Below are positions 50,000 through 61,407 of a DNA stretch of 64,000 nucleotides, piece after piece. The position numbers and the translations under genes were made by a program. Positions within the stretch are counted from its first letter, which is position 1; every line of letters begins with the position of its first letter. The notes under the pieces are model-generated. The model was not told the origin of the DNA, made no database searches, and was given only the letters and a program-made list of their open reading frames with translations. The DNA lies in NCBI GenBank assembly GCA_010909165.1, contig MU008175.1:859370-923369 (forward strand). Direction: 5' to 3'. The stretch is from Anthoceros angustus. Lineage: Eukaryota; Streptophyta; Anthocerotopsida; Anthocerotales; Anthocerotaceae.

Positions 50000-52200
50000 A
50001 CTACCAACCAAGAACTCCCAAACATCACACCTTACGAAGATGGACCGCAATAAACCAAGAATTTCACACTTACGTATCTTTGGGAGTCCATTTTGCCCAT
50101 ATAGCGGATGTCAATCGTAGCAAGTGGGACGACAAGAGCGTAAAACTCACATTCATAGGGTACTCGGATCAAGTTAAAGCCTATAGGTTATTCGACCCCT
50201 ACGAGAGGTCATTCACTCTAGAAGTGCACATTTTAATGAGGGCAACGTTCTTCACCATTACCTCACCAAGACCCAAAGCTACCCCTTCCCGATGCCACCT
50301 TTATGGACACTCCTTGATTCCCTCTTGATCTTGAGGGGCCCACTACGACCAGATGATCTACAATCTCAAGGTCAATCAATTTTCCATCCAGTCCCGCACC
50401 CATTGTCCAACCATCGACGTGACAGCTCCTTCTTCGGCACACCAGTGCTGACCACTAGGGTCGCAGCCACAACTCACCCACCAACCTCCCGATTCAAGTC
50501 AGCACACAGAGGTAAGCGAACTCCTAGTATTCCCGAACCTCACTCACCACCTGCAGAACCTGAACAGCAACTCCCCAGACGATCATCTCGACATAGGCCT
50601 CCCCGAGACGAATGGAAGGAGCCCCCATATGTACCAGGAGATATCCTCATACAAAGACAAATTGCAGCAGCAGACGCACCTGCGGACACACAGCAGCAGC
50701 AAGTTCAAATAGCTCTTCATCAAGCATTATCGGCAATCGAAATGCAAGGAGTCCCACTCACAATAGAAGAGGCTTTCAAATCTCCAGAGTGGACAGCAGC
50801 TGCAAAAGATGAGTATGACTCTCTTATAGCAAATAATACTTGGGAACTGATAGACTTGCCTCCAGGCAGAAAGCCCATATCCTGCAAATGGACATTTCGG
50901 AGGAAGCTCAACCCGGACGGCACAGTGTCAAGATACAAAGGACGACTGGTGGCCAGAGGTTTCACTTAGATCCCTGGGTTCGATTATGAGGAGAATCGCC
51001 TGTACAGCCCAGTTGTCAAATCAACTTCCATTCGAACTCTTTCGGCCTTTGCTGCACATCACCACCTCGACATTCATCAAGTCGACGTAAAAACAGCATT
51101 CTTATACGGAACACTCAACGAGGAAATCTATATGTTGCAACCACCAGGGTTCGCGAAGGATAACAAGAAGGTTTGCCGACTCTTGAAGTCACCGTATGGT
51201 CTCAACAAGCTCAAGTATGGAGCGACCGTAGATCATTACTTGAAAAATGCGGATTTGTTCCCTATCGACTCAAGTGTTTACCTCATGAGAGATGGGGAGA
51301 AGTTCGCCATTGTGACACTCGTCGGCGACAATTTCGTCTTGAAATGATTCAGCGTTCATACAAGGTAAAAGACCTTTTATCCAAGGAGTCTGAAGTTTCG
51401 ACCTTGGGCGGTGAAATCGCCCTCGGCAATTTGAGAGAGACCCTAAGAACCACACGTTCTTCATACATCAAGCACACTATGTGGAGCAACCACGAGCGAT
51501 TCAATCTCAAAAGGCAAAAGCCGCAACACCCATAGCGGCGGTGATAAAGTGTCGAGAACGCCCTACCACACTAGAGGAGCGAGAAGGAGATGATCAACAT
51601 ACCATATAGCGAGGCGGTGAAGTATTCACTTATCTATATGGACTCGACGGACGTGGCTCAGTCATTGCTTCACGATATCGCCAAACCACAGGTGGCACGA
51701 CACATGTTAAGCGCATTTTGAGATATCCGAAAGGCACCAAGACGCTCGGACTTTACTACAAAGGTGACCCTAAACACAAACTTACACTCACTTCTCGGAT
51801 GCAGGTGAGACCCAGACGCCGTCGATCCACAGCCATCGTATGATGATGAATGGAGGATGCATTTCATGGGCGTGTAAGAAGATGCCCACTATGCCTCTCT
51901 TCAAGCGAGGCGTCGCTGCAACCTCACCGGCGTGAAATCTGGATCGACAATTCACGAAAGACATTGGAGAGGAGCGGACGCCCAATTCTTGATGTGACAA
52001 TCATCCATAATAGCTATGACTTTGAACCCGCACGCATACGGACTAAGCACGTAGAAATTCAGCACCACTTTATTAGGCAAGTAGTAAGCAAGTAGTAACC
52101 GCAGATAAACGATAACACGGCAGATCTCATGACCAAGGGATTGTCGAAGCATCTGCATGAAAGGCACGTACAGGGTATTGGACTTATAAGCAAGGAGACT
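50000..52200 (+). pseudogene. Copia 2 reverse transcriptase and RNase H
   Basis: RT: EWTAAAKDEYDSLIANNTWE, KWTFRRKLNPDGTVSRYKGR and VDVKTAFLYGTLNEEIYM are textbook copia motifs. A TAG at 50967-50969 stands where CAG is expected (GFTQIPGFDYEE). The catalytic YVDD box reads LVGDNFVL, so the enzyme is dead as sequenced. The RNase H region at 51590-52150 is frameshifted but recognisable (IPYSEAV, YLYGLD, and KHVEIQHHFIR near the end). A short purine tract GAGGGGAG precedes the 3' LTR. Confidence 0.85.
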
Positions 52201-52614
52201 TATCTAGGGTTCTGCAGTCCACCGCCCAGAGCAGCTTAAGGGGGAGCTCAGCATCGACAGCGAGGAAGAGGAGTCTTCGCGACAGTTGAACATCCATCTT
52301 CACCAACAGTTTATATCAGTCTGGCAGAGGTGTTGATGCGGCGATCATGAACTCTTCCATACTGACGTCTTCCCAAGCTGCATGTGATGCTCCAGAGTCC
52401 TTTTTCAGCCGGGACTTCTTCGAATCAGCTCTGCGCCTAGGAACTTCAGTTCGTTCGAGACTTGCGATCTTGTCGCTCACAGCTGAGATCAGGTGACTCA
52501 TGAACTGAAGGAACCACCAGATGCTTGATAAGATGCTCGGCGAACGGAGGAGCAACGTGCGATATGTGACCATCCGAGCTTCACGGCTTAGAACCAAGTC
52601 ACCGACGAGGGGAG

Positions 52615-52815
52615 TGTTGATGCACAAGTGATTTAGGTGTTCGCGGACTAAGTTCTAGGGCACGTTTCATTAGGGTTATTTACTTATGCGCTAAGCGGTT
52701 TTGATTAAGCGATTTATTCATTAATGTGATTACAACTTACTATTGTAAGCCTACTTAAGGCGTGTCATGTACACAAGTAAATTACTTCTTCTTCATTATT
52801 CTCTCTACTTTTAGA
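52615..52815 (+). repeat. 3' LTR of copia 2
   Basis: 201 bp; same ends as the 5' LTR; followed by AATTG. Confidence 0.88.
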
Positions 52816-53475
52816 AATTGTGGATCACGGGAGGGAGGTGTCCATGAGGCAGTGAGAAGCCCCATCGAATCAAGAGGCGAAAGTCCGGAGCCGAGATTCC
52901 AAGTGAACTTGCCCATCGGATGAGGAAGATGGCCCCATTCAGACGTCTAGGCCATTCGGATAAAGAAGTGTCTGGGGGATAGGATGAAGAACGGGATGCT
53001 ATCGATCAGTCCAGCTTGGCAATGCATGGGCCATCCATGGTTATCCCAATCATCACGTACAATCGATGAGGTTCACAGGTGAGCCCGGCGCCGGTGTGCT
53101 TAAGGGTGGAGTAGGTGCGGACTTGCCCCGGATCCAAACTAGTCTATCCAATTTCAAGGATGGTGGTGGGCGCCGGCCGGCCAGCCTTGATTAGAGCTTC
53201 ACGGCCCGGTTAGCGCTTACCCGGCGCCCGGTTAAACTTCATCGGCGGAACCCTTCCACGTGAGCATGGTGCAAGTGGCGGCGGTGGTGGAGTTACGAAG
53301 GAGTGCAAATGACCATGGCGGAAGTACAATCTTTACAAAGTCTTTGGGATTGATTCGAGAAAGGCAGCGTCTACAAGCGGAAGAAAGTGGACAATCGAAC
53401 ACACATTTTGTGCATTGCCAAGCGGGAGGGAAAGGTTTGGGACAATGTAGACATGATTTTTCCAAGTGGGAGGCG
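52816..53475 (+). pseudogene. Corrupted duplicate of methyltransferase-gene exons
   Basis: Copy of 54717-55398 with frequent losses at CAG/CTG, for example AATCGATGAG at 53061 against AATCCTGATGAG at 54979-54990. It stops abruptly at GGGAGGCGG, where sequence from inside the copia RNase H (as at 51581) restarts. See the tandem-duplication finding. Confidence 0.8.
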
Positions 53476-54506
53476 GAAGGAGATGATCAACATACCATAT
53501 AGCGAGGCGGTGGGATTACATGCTTATCTATATGGACTCGACGGACGTGGCTCAGTCAACATTGCTTCACGATATCATCAAACCACAGGTGGCACTGGAC
53601 ACATGTTAAGCGCATTTTGAGATATCGAAAGGCACCAAGACGCTCGGACTTTACTACAAAGGTGACCCTAAACACAAACTTACACTCACTTCTTTCTCGG
53701 ATGCGGGCGGGGACCCCGCCGTCGATCCACAGTGCTTCTTGATGATGAATGGAGGATGCATTTCATGGGCGTAAGAAGATGCCCACACTATGCCTCTCTT
53801 CAATCGAGGCGTAATACGCCGCAACCTCACCGGCAGCGAAAGAAACTCGTGGATCGATTCACGAAAGACATTGGAGGGCGATGTACCACAATTCTTGATG
53901 TGACAATCAAAGAATAGCTATGACTTTGAACCCGTTTGCACGCGGACTAAGCACGTAGAAATTCAGCACCACTTTATTAGGCAAGTAGTCGCTAGTAAGC
54001 AAGTAGCAATGCGATGTAAACACAACGATAACACGCGGATCTCATGACCAAGGGATTGTCGAAGCATCTGCATGAAAGGAACGTCCAGGGTATTGGACTT
54101 ATAAGCAAGGAGACTTATCTAGGGTTCTGCAGTCCACCGCCCGGCGGCAAGCTCGGCATCGGCAGCGAGGAAGAGGAGTCTTGCTGACGGTTGAACATCC
54201 ATCTTCACCAACAGTTTATATCAGTCTGGCAGAGGTGTTGATGCGGCGATCATGAACTCTTCCATCGACGTCTTCCCAAGTGCATGCGATGCTCCAGTCC
54301 TTTTGGCCGGGACTTCTTCGAATCACTCTGCGCCTAGGAACTTGATTCGTTCGAGACTTGCGATCTTGTCGCTCACGGTGAGATCGGTGACTCATGAATC
54401 AAGGAACCACCGGATGCTTGATAAGATGCTCGGCGAGGAGGCTGGAGAGCAGCGTGCGATGTGACCATCCGAGCTTCACTTAGAACCAAGTCACCGACGA
54501 GGGGAG
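53476..54506 (+). pseudogene. Duplicate of the copia 2 RNase H region
   Basis: Repeats 51581-52614 (ATGATCAACATACCATATAG, CTCGACGGACGTGGCTCAG) with scattered small differences. It ends at a third LTR. Confidence 0.82.
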
Positions 54507-54716
54507 TGTTGATGCACAAGTGATTTAGGTGTTCGCCCGGACTAAGTTCTAGGGCACGTTTCATTAGGGTTATTTACTTGTCGTGATTAAGCGGTTTAAG
54601 CGTTGGCTTACGATTTATTCATTAATGTGATTACAACTTACTATTGTAAGCCTACTTAAGGCGTGTCATGTACACAAGTAAATTACTTCTTCTTCATTAT
54701 TCTCTCTACTTTTAGA
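54507..54716 (+). repeat. Third LTR copy of copia 2
   Basis: 210 bp, same ends, followed by AATTG at 54717-54721. Part of the 1.9-kb duplicated block. Confidence 0.88.
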
Positions 54717-55811
54717 AATTGTGGATCACGGGAGGGAGGTGTCCATGAGACGGCTGAGAGCAGCCCATCAGAGAAGTACTGAAGAGGCAGAAAGTCCGGA
54801 GCCCGAGATTCCAGAAAGTGAACTTTGCCCATCAGATGAGGAAGATGGCCCCATTCCAGACGTGCTAGGCCATTCGGATAAAGAAGTGTCTGGGGGATAG
54901 GATGAAGAACGGGATGCTATCGATCTGTCCAGCTTGGCAATGCATGGGCCATCCATGGTTATCCCAATCATCACGTACAATCCTGATGAGGTTCCTGGGT
55001 GCCGGCCGACCAGCGCCCAGGGTGTGCTTAAGGGTGGAGTAGGTCTGGACTTGCCTACTTCGGATCCAAACTAGTCTATCCAATTTCAACAGGGGGATGG
55101 TGGTCTGGGGCGCCGGCCGGCCAGCCTTGATTAGAGCTTCACGGCCCGGTTAGCGCTTACCGGCGCCCGGTTAAACTTCATCGGCGGAACCCTTCCACGT
55201 GAGCATGGTGCAAGTGGCGGCGGTGGTGGAGTTACGGGAAGGAGTGCAAATGACCATGGCACGGAAGTACAATCTTTACAAAGTGCTGGGATTGATTCGA
55301 GAAGACGACGTCTACAAGCAGAAGAAAGTGGACAATCGAACACACATTTTGTGCATTGCCAAGCAGGAGGGAAAGGTTTGGGACAATGTAGACATGATTT
55401 TTTCCAAGTGGGAGGCAGGAGAACTACTAGAACAGAAGAAACATTTACTAGTGGGGATAAGCAAGAAAGGGAAAGGAAAAGGGAAGCGAAAGGTGGTTGA
55501 GGAGCCGAAGCAAGTGGACACTGTTTACGTGAAGTCGAAAGATATGTTGGCAAAGGCATGGAAATCCTTTCAAGGGATACCAGCTGGAGAGTGTGGGCAA
55601 CAAATTCTCGTGACAGCTACTGAAAAGGTGTTGACATTACTTATTGATCTGAAGGGCATGGATGAGGAGACCACGTTGCGGATTCCATGTCATACAAGTG
55701 GCAATGGTCAAACACTTGGGGTGCTCTTCTTTTGAAGAGGTTCGGGAAGAATACCCTTTGCAGTCGACAGACCATATGCTTGCCCGCTTTCAAACTGCTT
55801 TTGCTGGAAAG
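54717..55811 (+). pseudogene. Methyltransferase gene, N-terminal exon region
   Basis: Reads on from 46164: VDHGREVSMRRLRAAHQRST, then an acidic Ser/Pro-rich part (ELCPSDEEDGPIPDVLGH) and a TAG at 54898-54900 (CAG expected), a decayed stretch, then from 55204 MVQVAAVVELREGVQMTMAR, KYNLYKVLGLIREDDVYKQK, a Lys/Gly-rich basic patch (KKGKGKGKRKVVEEPK) and KSKDMLAKAWKSFQG. A one-base shift near 55650-55700 leads to SFEEVREEYPLQSTDHMLAR, ending at AAG before GTGAGT (55812). No domain is recognised in this part; the basic patch could bind nucleic acid. The REEYPLQSTDHML segment also occurs in transposon B. Confidence 0.7.
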
Positions 55812-58103
55812 GTGAGTTCCCTGCCCATATGTGTAACAGTGTTTCTTAGCATAGGGGTTTGTCTCCGAACCCCATTTTGGCCCCAACCATCCAGAAATGC
55901 ACATGTCTCATTTCACTATTTTCAGTGATTTGCGAACCCACAGCCCATGCATCCGAGCCCAAGGAAGACCTAATGTGCCCACCGTCCGCACAAATGACGG
56001 ACACACTTTGTACCAAGTGGCCGGATGATCATGACTTATGCTCCAAAGAGCCGGAGTGCACCGAACGTCGAGACTTATACTCCAAAGAGGTGCAATACAC
56101 CGGTTTGGAGAGGGTTGCGTCAATACTTGTGTAGGCAAGCACTGCCTCGTTGCTTGTGCACACTTGCCACCGCACCAACACTCACATCAATTCTCTTTTC
56201 AAACCCGTGATTCGTGAGCAATCCTGCAGGGCAGTATACCGTCGACCGCCCCTCCGTGTCGGAGATAAGCCGCACTTAGATCCGCAGATTGGGCCTCAGC
56301 AGAATTGGACAAGGTAAAGGATGGTGAGGCCTCCTCAACCGCTCTTGATCAAACTCTTCGTAGCTTACATTTCTTCTTGTCAAGTCCGTCCGCTTTCAAC
56401 CTTAATCTATCCATGGGTGGCACATGGAGCAAGTCGATCTTAAATTCAAAATCTCCGCGAAGCTTGGCTATAGTTCTGCCTCTCGAACACCTAGTCACAC
56501 AAAGTGGGCGCTAAAGGTACAGTCCTCCTTGAGCCTCACGAAATACTCACCATTTGGTCAAAACCCCACTGGCGACTTTCTTCGAGATACTCTGGCTCTC
56601 ACTAGGGCTCGCAGTGTGCAGATGCTCTCTTATGCTTGTGTTCGACCGCATCCGATGCTTTCATTACTCAAGGAAAAATCATCTATTCTATTTATTTTCT
56701 TGCTTCTCGCAAAACATTGTGAAACATTGTCGCCTTCAAAAGGTTGGCCATTAGAAACCACCATCATACATGTCGAATTTTGGAAAATGTAGCTCATCTA
56801 GAAACCAAGGCCTATGCATCTATCGTGCATCAAACTCGAATGAGCGGACATTTGGCGCACCAATCAAAGAGATCCATGCAAGTCATCGAAGGGGCACATA
56901 GAGTAAGGCCAAAAGGTTTACATGTTGTATACAAAGCGAATGTGGAATATAACATCAACCAACAAATGATTTTCAAAAATAATATTCATGACTTTACGCC
57001 TAGATACCGGGATGATTTACAAATTTTTCAAACCACTAAAAATCAACACTCCATCCTAGTATTGATACGCCTCTAGGTTGCTTAACAGTGGAGTTGTTAC
57101 ACAGTTTTCAAAGCGCCAAAACAAGCAAGCCATCCTAGTTCTAATTTGACCCAAGAGTGCATAACCGGGAAGTTCTCAAAGCAACAAAGTCAAGCACCCC
57201 ATCCTGGTACTAATCCAACCCGGGGGTGCTTAACTTTGGAGTTCTTACATCATTGAGTCTATGTGCACCTATCCGCGGATGTTTCTAAAGACAAACAATA
57301 AATATAGATTACGGACGTCCGCGATCCACTCCACCATTTCCATCTCACCGGACGCCCACAAGATTGGGGTCTCAGAAATGCGCCGGACGTGCAGTTTTTA
57401 GCAGACTCGCGCCAATGTGCGAGCGTCCGGCGAGCTTTGAGACTCGCGCCAATGTGCCGAACGTCCGCATTGTTCCAATTCCTTCTATGTTTTCACTCTA
57501 ACAATGGAGATCCTGTGGTTGTGTACTAAAGTGCAGTACGCCCGCTACTTTTAGAGTCGTAGTTTGGTCCTCTCGAGATGGCCATGATCAGGCTATCGGT
57601 TAATGTTCTCTCACAATTGCGCCGGACGTCCGGCGCAGTTGCTTCTTTTCGCTGAATTGCTACTTTTGCGTGTTGGTTCATCGCAGTTTTGGCTTGTCGG
57701 ACTAATTTTGTTTGGTTTGCCTCACTGCTCACCCCGCTAGGAAGTACTATCGTCAAAAGAGGTGTTTAGGATTCCTAGCACCTATTAAAATCCTTGAAAT
57801 CCCTTCCTTGTGAAGGTGAAATCCATGAACCTTCTTGGCTTCAACCTCATAGCGTAAGTATTCACGAGAAAATAACATGGTCAATGTCTTTCAAGACATG
57901 TCTAAAGAGTGGTTTTGCTAAAGATGATGCATTTTTGGCCTGCTGGGGTCATTTTTGGTCTTTAGGGACCCAAACCCCTTTAATGGAGAATAACTCCTAT
58001 GCTGAGAGACGCTGTTGTGTTAGCAAGATTGGGGAGGGCGCTAGCCGGCCGGCACTCTTCTTTGTTCCTTTGCGACATGGACTAACAAACGTGTGATTGG
58101 CAG
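55812..58103 (+). other. Large intron of the methyltransferase gene with inserted repeats
   Basis: Begins GTGAGTTC and ends TGATTGGCAG, consistent with a 2.3-kb intron. It holds short meaningless frames, a three-unit tandem repeat at about 57040-57250 (CCATCCTAGTACTAATCCAA-like) and several GCCGGACGTCC-type motifs at 57340-57640. No transposase or gene was identified. Confidence 0.55.
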
Positions 58104-58712
58104 CAACTGAAGGATATTGAAGTCCTATCAAAACTTCCAGATGTCTTCCGACATTTCATTTTTGAGGTTAATAATTGGAAAGGATTGGAGGACGAGCAGC
58201 GTGCTTTGGCAGACAAGGACCTCGAGGAAGGATTGGAGGTGTTCAGTATTCCATCCTCAGAAAAACAGGTACAATACCAAGTAGAGAACAAAGATATTTT
58301 AGACATGCGAGGGTTTCTCAGAGGACGCAAGTACACACTTCTGGTGATGGGCGTTCCAAGGGGGTTTCAAATTAGGCGAATGGACAAACGAGTGGACAAG
58401 CAGATGATGGATACTATTTTGCAGAGCTTTGTTCAAAAAACCACTTGCAATGGGCAGAGGATGATTGTGATGCATGGTGTGGAGGAGGCATACACTGTCA
58501 GGGAGTCCATGCAGAAGTGGAGGAGGAAAGAGGGCTTGGTCTCATTTGTGTGGGACAAGACGAACATGAACAATGTCAGGGGTGGATTTGAAACCGTTGA
58601 GTATGTCACAGTGGGTTAGGGAGTGAAAGATGCGTGCACAGGGGATAGGATTGCAATGATGCCAAATGCCATGCACGGTATTTTCAACAATGGGAGGTTT
58701 GTAATCAACATG
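58104..58712 (+). pseudogene. Methyltransferase gene, catalytic-domain front half
   Basis: QLKDIEVLSKLPDVFRHFIF, then LLVMGVPRGFQIRRMDKRVD, an RMIVMHGVEEAYTVRESMQK strand-helix, LVSFVWDKTNMNNVRGGFE and VEYVTVG. This follows the order of an N6_N4_Mtase (PF01555-like) domain: the strand before the catalytic loop, the 'gG-slfv' strand, then the W-x-K strand and the 'he-ivl' strand. The catalytic (S/D/N)PP(Y/W/F) motif is replaced by GVPRG. A TAG at 58617-58619 sits where TGG would give VGWGVKD. The frame runs to ATG 58710-58712, where transposon C begins. Confidence 0.7.
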
Positions 58713-59104
58713 ATAATTTTTGAAGGGGGGGAATATAGTAACCCTCTAGAGTCGAGACAGCACCCCCTTGTCACGATGTGCACCCTTCCTGCAACAACAT
58801 ATCTGACCTACTTTGATAATGCGCACACCCTTTCTGAGGTCATACCTTTAATAAAAGACGCACTTTCAAGTCTACACCCGAGAACTGGAGCACAGTAGGG
58901 AGTGGGCCCGTTTGCGTTTTTGTAGAATGCATAGAGGGCTGCCATTTTCATATGTTTATTACAACCGAAAACTTTTACTTTCAAGTGGCGGAACACAATG
59001 AAAACAATCTTGTACTAGCGGGAGTCTCATTTCAGTGGTCGTGAGAACATTGCAACAAACAACTACTAAAGGAGGAAGTGGTCATCGATCGACAATAGTC
59101 ATTC

Positions 59105-59345
59105 AAGAGTGCGGCTGGCGACTCATCCATGCCTTGTGGCTAAAGTACTACACATATTCGAGGCGGTCCATATCCTCCGCCTCAAAGTTGTCGTTCTCCT
59201 CCATTGCTTGCTCGTCTTCAATAGTACCATTCTTGGGCCCAGCGTCCGACGGTGTCGACTGCCACACAACATCTAGCGTCTGCTGACCCTCATCCAAAAG
59301 GTTGTCAGTCGTAGTCTTCAACCTTCTAGCACTCAATGCAACCAC
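59105..59345 (-). pseudogene. Methyltransferase-gene tail fragment in transposon C
   Basis: VVALSARRLKTTTDNLLDEG, QQTLDVVWQSTPSDAGPK and EENDNFEAEDMDRL on the minus strand, aligned with the tail of the surrounding gene at 61770-62020. The host gene therefore contains an inverted relative of its own tail inside the inserted transposon. Confidence 0.78.
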
Positions 59346-59374
59346 TTGGGCTTTAAGGCAATGCCAGCGTCCTT

Positions 59375-59620
59375 AAAATGAACAAAGTTAGTTGCCCATG
59401 CGCCCATGCAAGCATCCTTAAAATTAACAAAGTTGAGTTATTAAGAAGATATGGGTTTCGAACACAAAACTTATTCATTAGGACAACCGGCCATGCAAGC
59501 ATCCTTAAAATTAACAAAGTTGAGTTATTAAGAAGATATGGGTATTCGAAAATTAACAAAGTTGAGTTATTAAGAAGATATGGGTTTCGAATACAGAACT
59601 TATTCATTAGGACAACTTTT
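59375..59620. repeat. Direct repeats in transposon C
   Basis: About three copies of CATCCTTAAAATTAACAAAG followed by TTGAGTTATTAAGAAGATAT. Fewer copies are in A (17990-18060) and B (21060-21130). Confidence 0.85.
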
Positions 59621-59694
59621 TCCTAAGCACTTGACAACGGTACCAAGTTGTTAAACTCTTGAGCTGCCAAATATTCATTTTCTTAAAGACAGCC

Positions 59695-60130
59695 TATGAG
59701 GAGGGCGCCAGCCATGGGTAGGGCAGGGTGTGCTAGGGAGGCGCGGCCATGGGCGAGGCATGGCGTGTTGGTGGTGGGGAAGGGAGGGCTCGGCCGGCGA
59801 AGGAGGCGTGTTGGGGGAGGCGGCCGGCCCATGGGCAGTGTGCTAGGAGGCGCCTTGCGCCCATGGGCGTGTGCTAGGGAGGCGGCCGGCCGGCCCATGG
59901 GCGGTGTGCTAGGGAGGCGGCGGCCGGCGCCCATGGGCGAGGTGTGCTAGGGAGGCGCCGGCCATGGGCGGCGCAGGCGTGTTGAGGGGAGGCGGCCGGC
60001 CGCCGCCATGTGTTAGGGGAGGCGGCGGTGCCATGAGCAGGCATGCTAGGGAGGCGGCCGGCCGGCGCCCTCTCCTATCTCCACCCGCATACACCAACGG
60101 GCGGTGCTAAGGGAGGGCACCGGTCGGCCG
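59695..60130. repeat. GC-rich minisatellite of transposon C
   Basis: Units with GTGTGCTAGGGAGGCGGCCG and GCGCCCATGGGCG, as in A and B. Confidence 0.85.
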
Positions 60131-60189
60131 GCACCCTCCCTTAGCACCATCCTACGGTGCATGCGGGTGAAGCTAGGGGGGGGCGACAA

Positions 60190-61008
60190 GAAGGGAACGG
60201 CAGGTATCCTATCACCGATGGAAGGTGTGTCCCATTTGCAGGAAGGGTTAAAAGATTTGCGTCCATAGGTGACTATTGAAGAGTACAAGTGGTGGAAAGC
60301 CTTTTGGGTGGACCGGAAGGAGATTGCTATCATTGTGGAGAATAACATTGGGCTAGTGCTACAGCGTCGTTGGAAGTGGTTTTCACGTGCAAAAGTGGAT
60401 CATACAGCCTGACCACTTCAAGTGCCTGATGAAGCTTTGCTAGATGAGGCATTATTGAGGGACCTCCCACAGCGTGATATGTCCTTTGGGGCATATCAAA
60501 ATCTTGGGAAACCGAGAATGGCGCGGATGAATAGGGACATAATGGAAATCTTGAAGTGGATGTTTACAGCGGTCGTGCACTATGGACACATGAGGCCATT
60601 ACGGATTGGGAGAGTCATTGTGTGAAGCTAGATGCACCGACCTCACTTTCTTATCCGTGTCGGACCGAGCACACAGATGCGTATGAAGGGAGATATGTGT
60701 AGGAATACATAGTCCGTTAGAGTGCCAACCCATCTGGTCTGATACCGAGGGAAAAAGGGAATAAGGTCCATTACCCAAAAAACATACAGGAGGTGTTTGT
60801 GAATGAAACAACCATCCTGTATTATGGGTTTGTGTTGAATGCACGGAAACATGTGTATGCGGTGGACAAAAAAGCGATAAGGGATAAGCTCTGCGAGTTG
60901 TGCGGCTTCATACAGCCTGCGAGTCAAAGTGCCACTGAAGATAATGATGACAATGCTGAAGAAGCTGGACCAAGTGATGACGAAGGATTGAACTCTAGTG
61001 ATGAGTGA
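60190..61008 (+). pseudogene. Unrecognised protein fragments shared by the TIR transposons
   Basis: The plus strand of C reads EEYKWWKAFWVDRKEIAIIV near 60275, PDEALLDEALLRDLPQRDMS near 60425, and EVFVNETTILYYGFVLNARK to LCELCGFIQP with an acidic end (about 60790-61005). Frameshifts interrupt it. Corresponding pieces are in A (18810-19560) and B (22150-22310). I do not recognise the family; it could be a second cargo gene or a remnant of the transposase. Confidence 0.5.
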
Positions 61009-61407
61009 AACTGAAATCACGGTTTGTCCCGGGGTCTCAGAGTGAATATTGTACGTCTGGTTCTAGATGTTACTATGTTTTGGAAATACCCTGTCCGTGG
61101 CTTTTGTTGCGTCCTCACTAAACCACATTTTCTTCCCAAAACTGAATTTACAGTCGTCCCTTCCCGACAAACGGCCTTTCTTACCGTTCCTACTTTGCAT
61201 TAATCCCATAGGTTCGAGTTTGCAACCACTATTCGACATAAACATTGCTGGATGGAAAGTACGAACTTTAGTGCGTGACACCCTTTTTGTCGGAGATGTT
61301 TTCCGGAATGCCTTAAAAACGTTGTTGTAGGGCCTATCAAAAACCCTCTTTAGAGATTATTTACGGAAAACCCCCTTCGAGATTATTCACCCCCTTCAAA
61401 AATTATG

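Larger units (their letters stand above)
46165..52815 (+). mobile_element. Ty1/copia LTR retrotransposon, element 2
   Basis: 5' LTR 46165-46382 and 3' LTR 52615-52815 begin TGTTGATGCACAAGTG and end CTACTTTTAGA. They are flanked by AATTG (46160-46164 and 52816-52820). The PBS at 46383-46394 reads TGGTATCGAAGC where TGGTATCAGAGC is canonical, a CAG-to-CG change. Order: gag, zinc knuckle, protease, integrase, RT, RNase H, the copia order. The gag region is duplicated in tandem (about 46.54-47.65 and 47.66-48.71 kb). Confidence 0.92.
58713..61407 (+). mobile_element. TIR transposon, copy C, inside the methyltransferase gene
   Basis: Ends ATAATTTTTGAAGGGGG and CCTTCAAAAATTATG, with ATG target duplication at 58710-58712 and 61408-61410. 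Removing the element and one ATG joins GRFVINM to LIAHDTVVKK in frame. Same parts as A and B: tail fragment (minus, 59105-59345), direct repeats (59375-59620), GC-rich minisatellite (59695-60130) and a right part with readable plus-strand protein. About 2.7 kb, the best preserved copy. Confidence 0.82.

Noticed and set aside
53232-53620. A separate second methyltransferase-related gene
   Set aside because: It is the corrupted duplicate of 55130-55400 joined to copia RNase H sequence.
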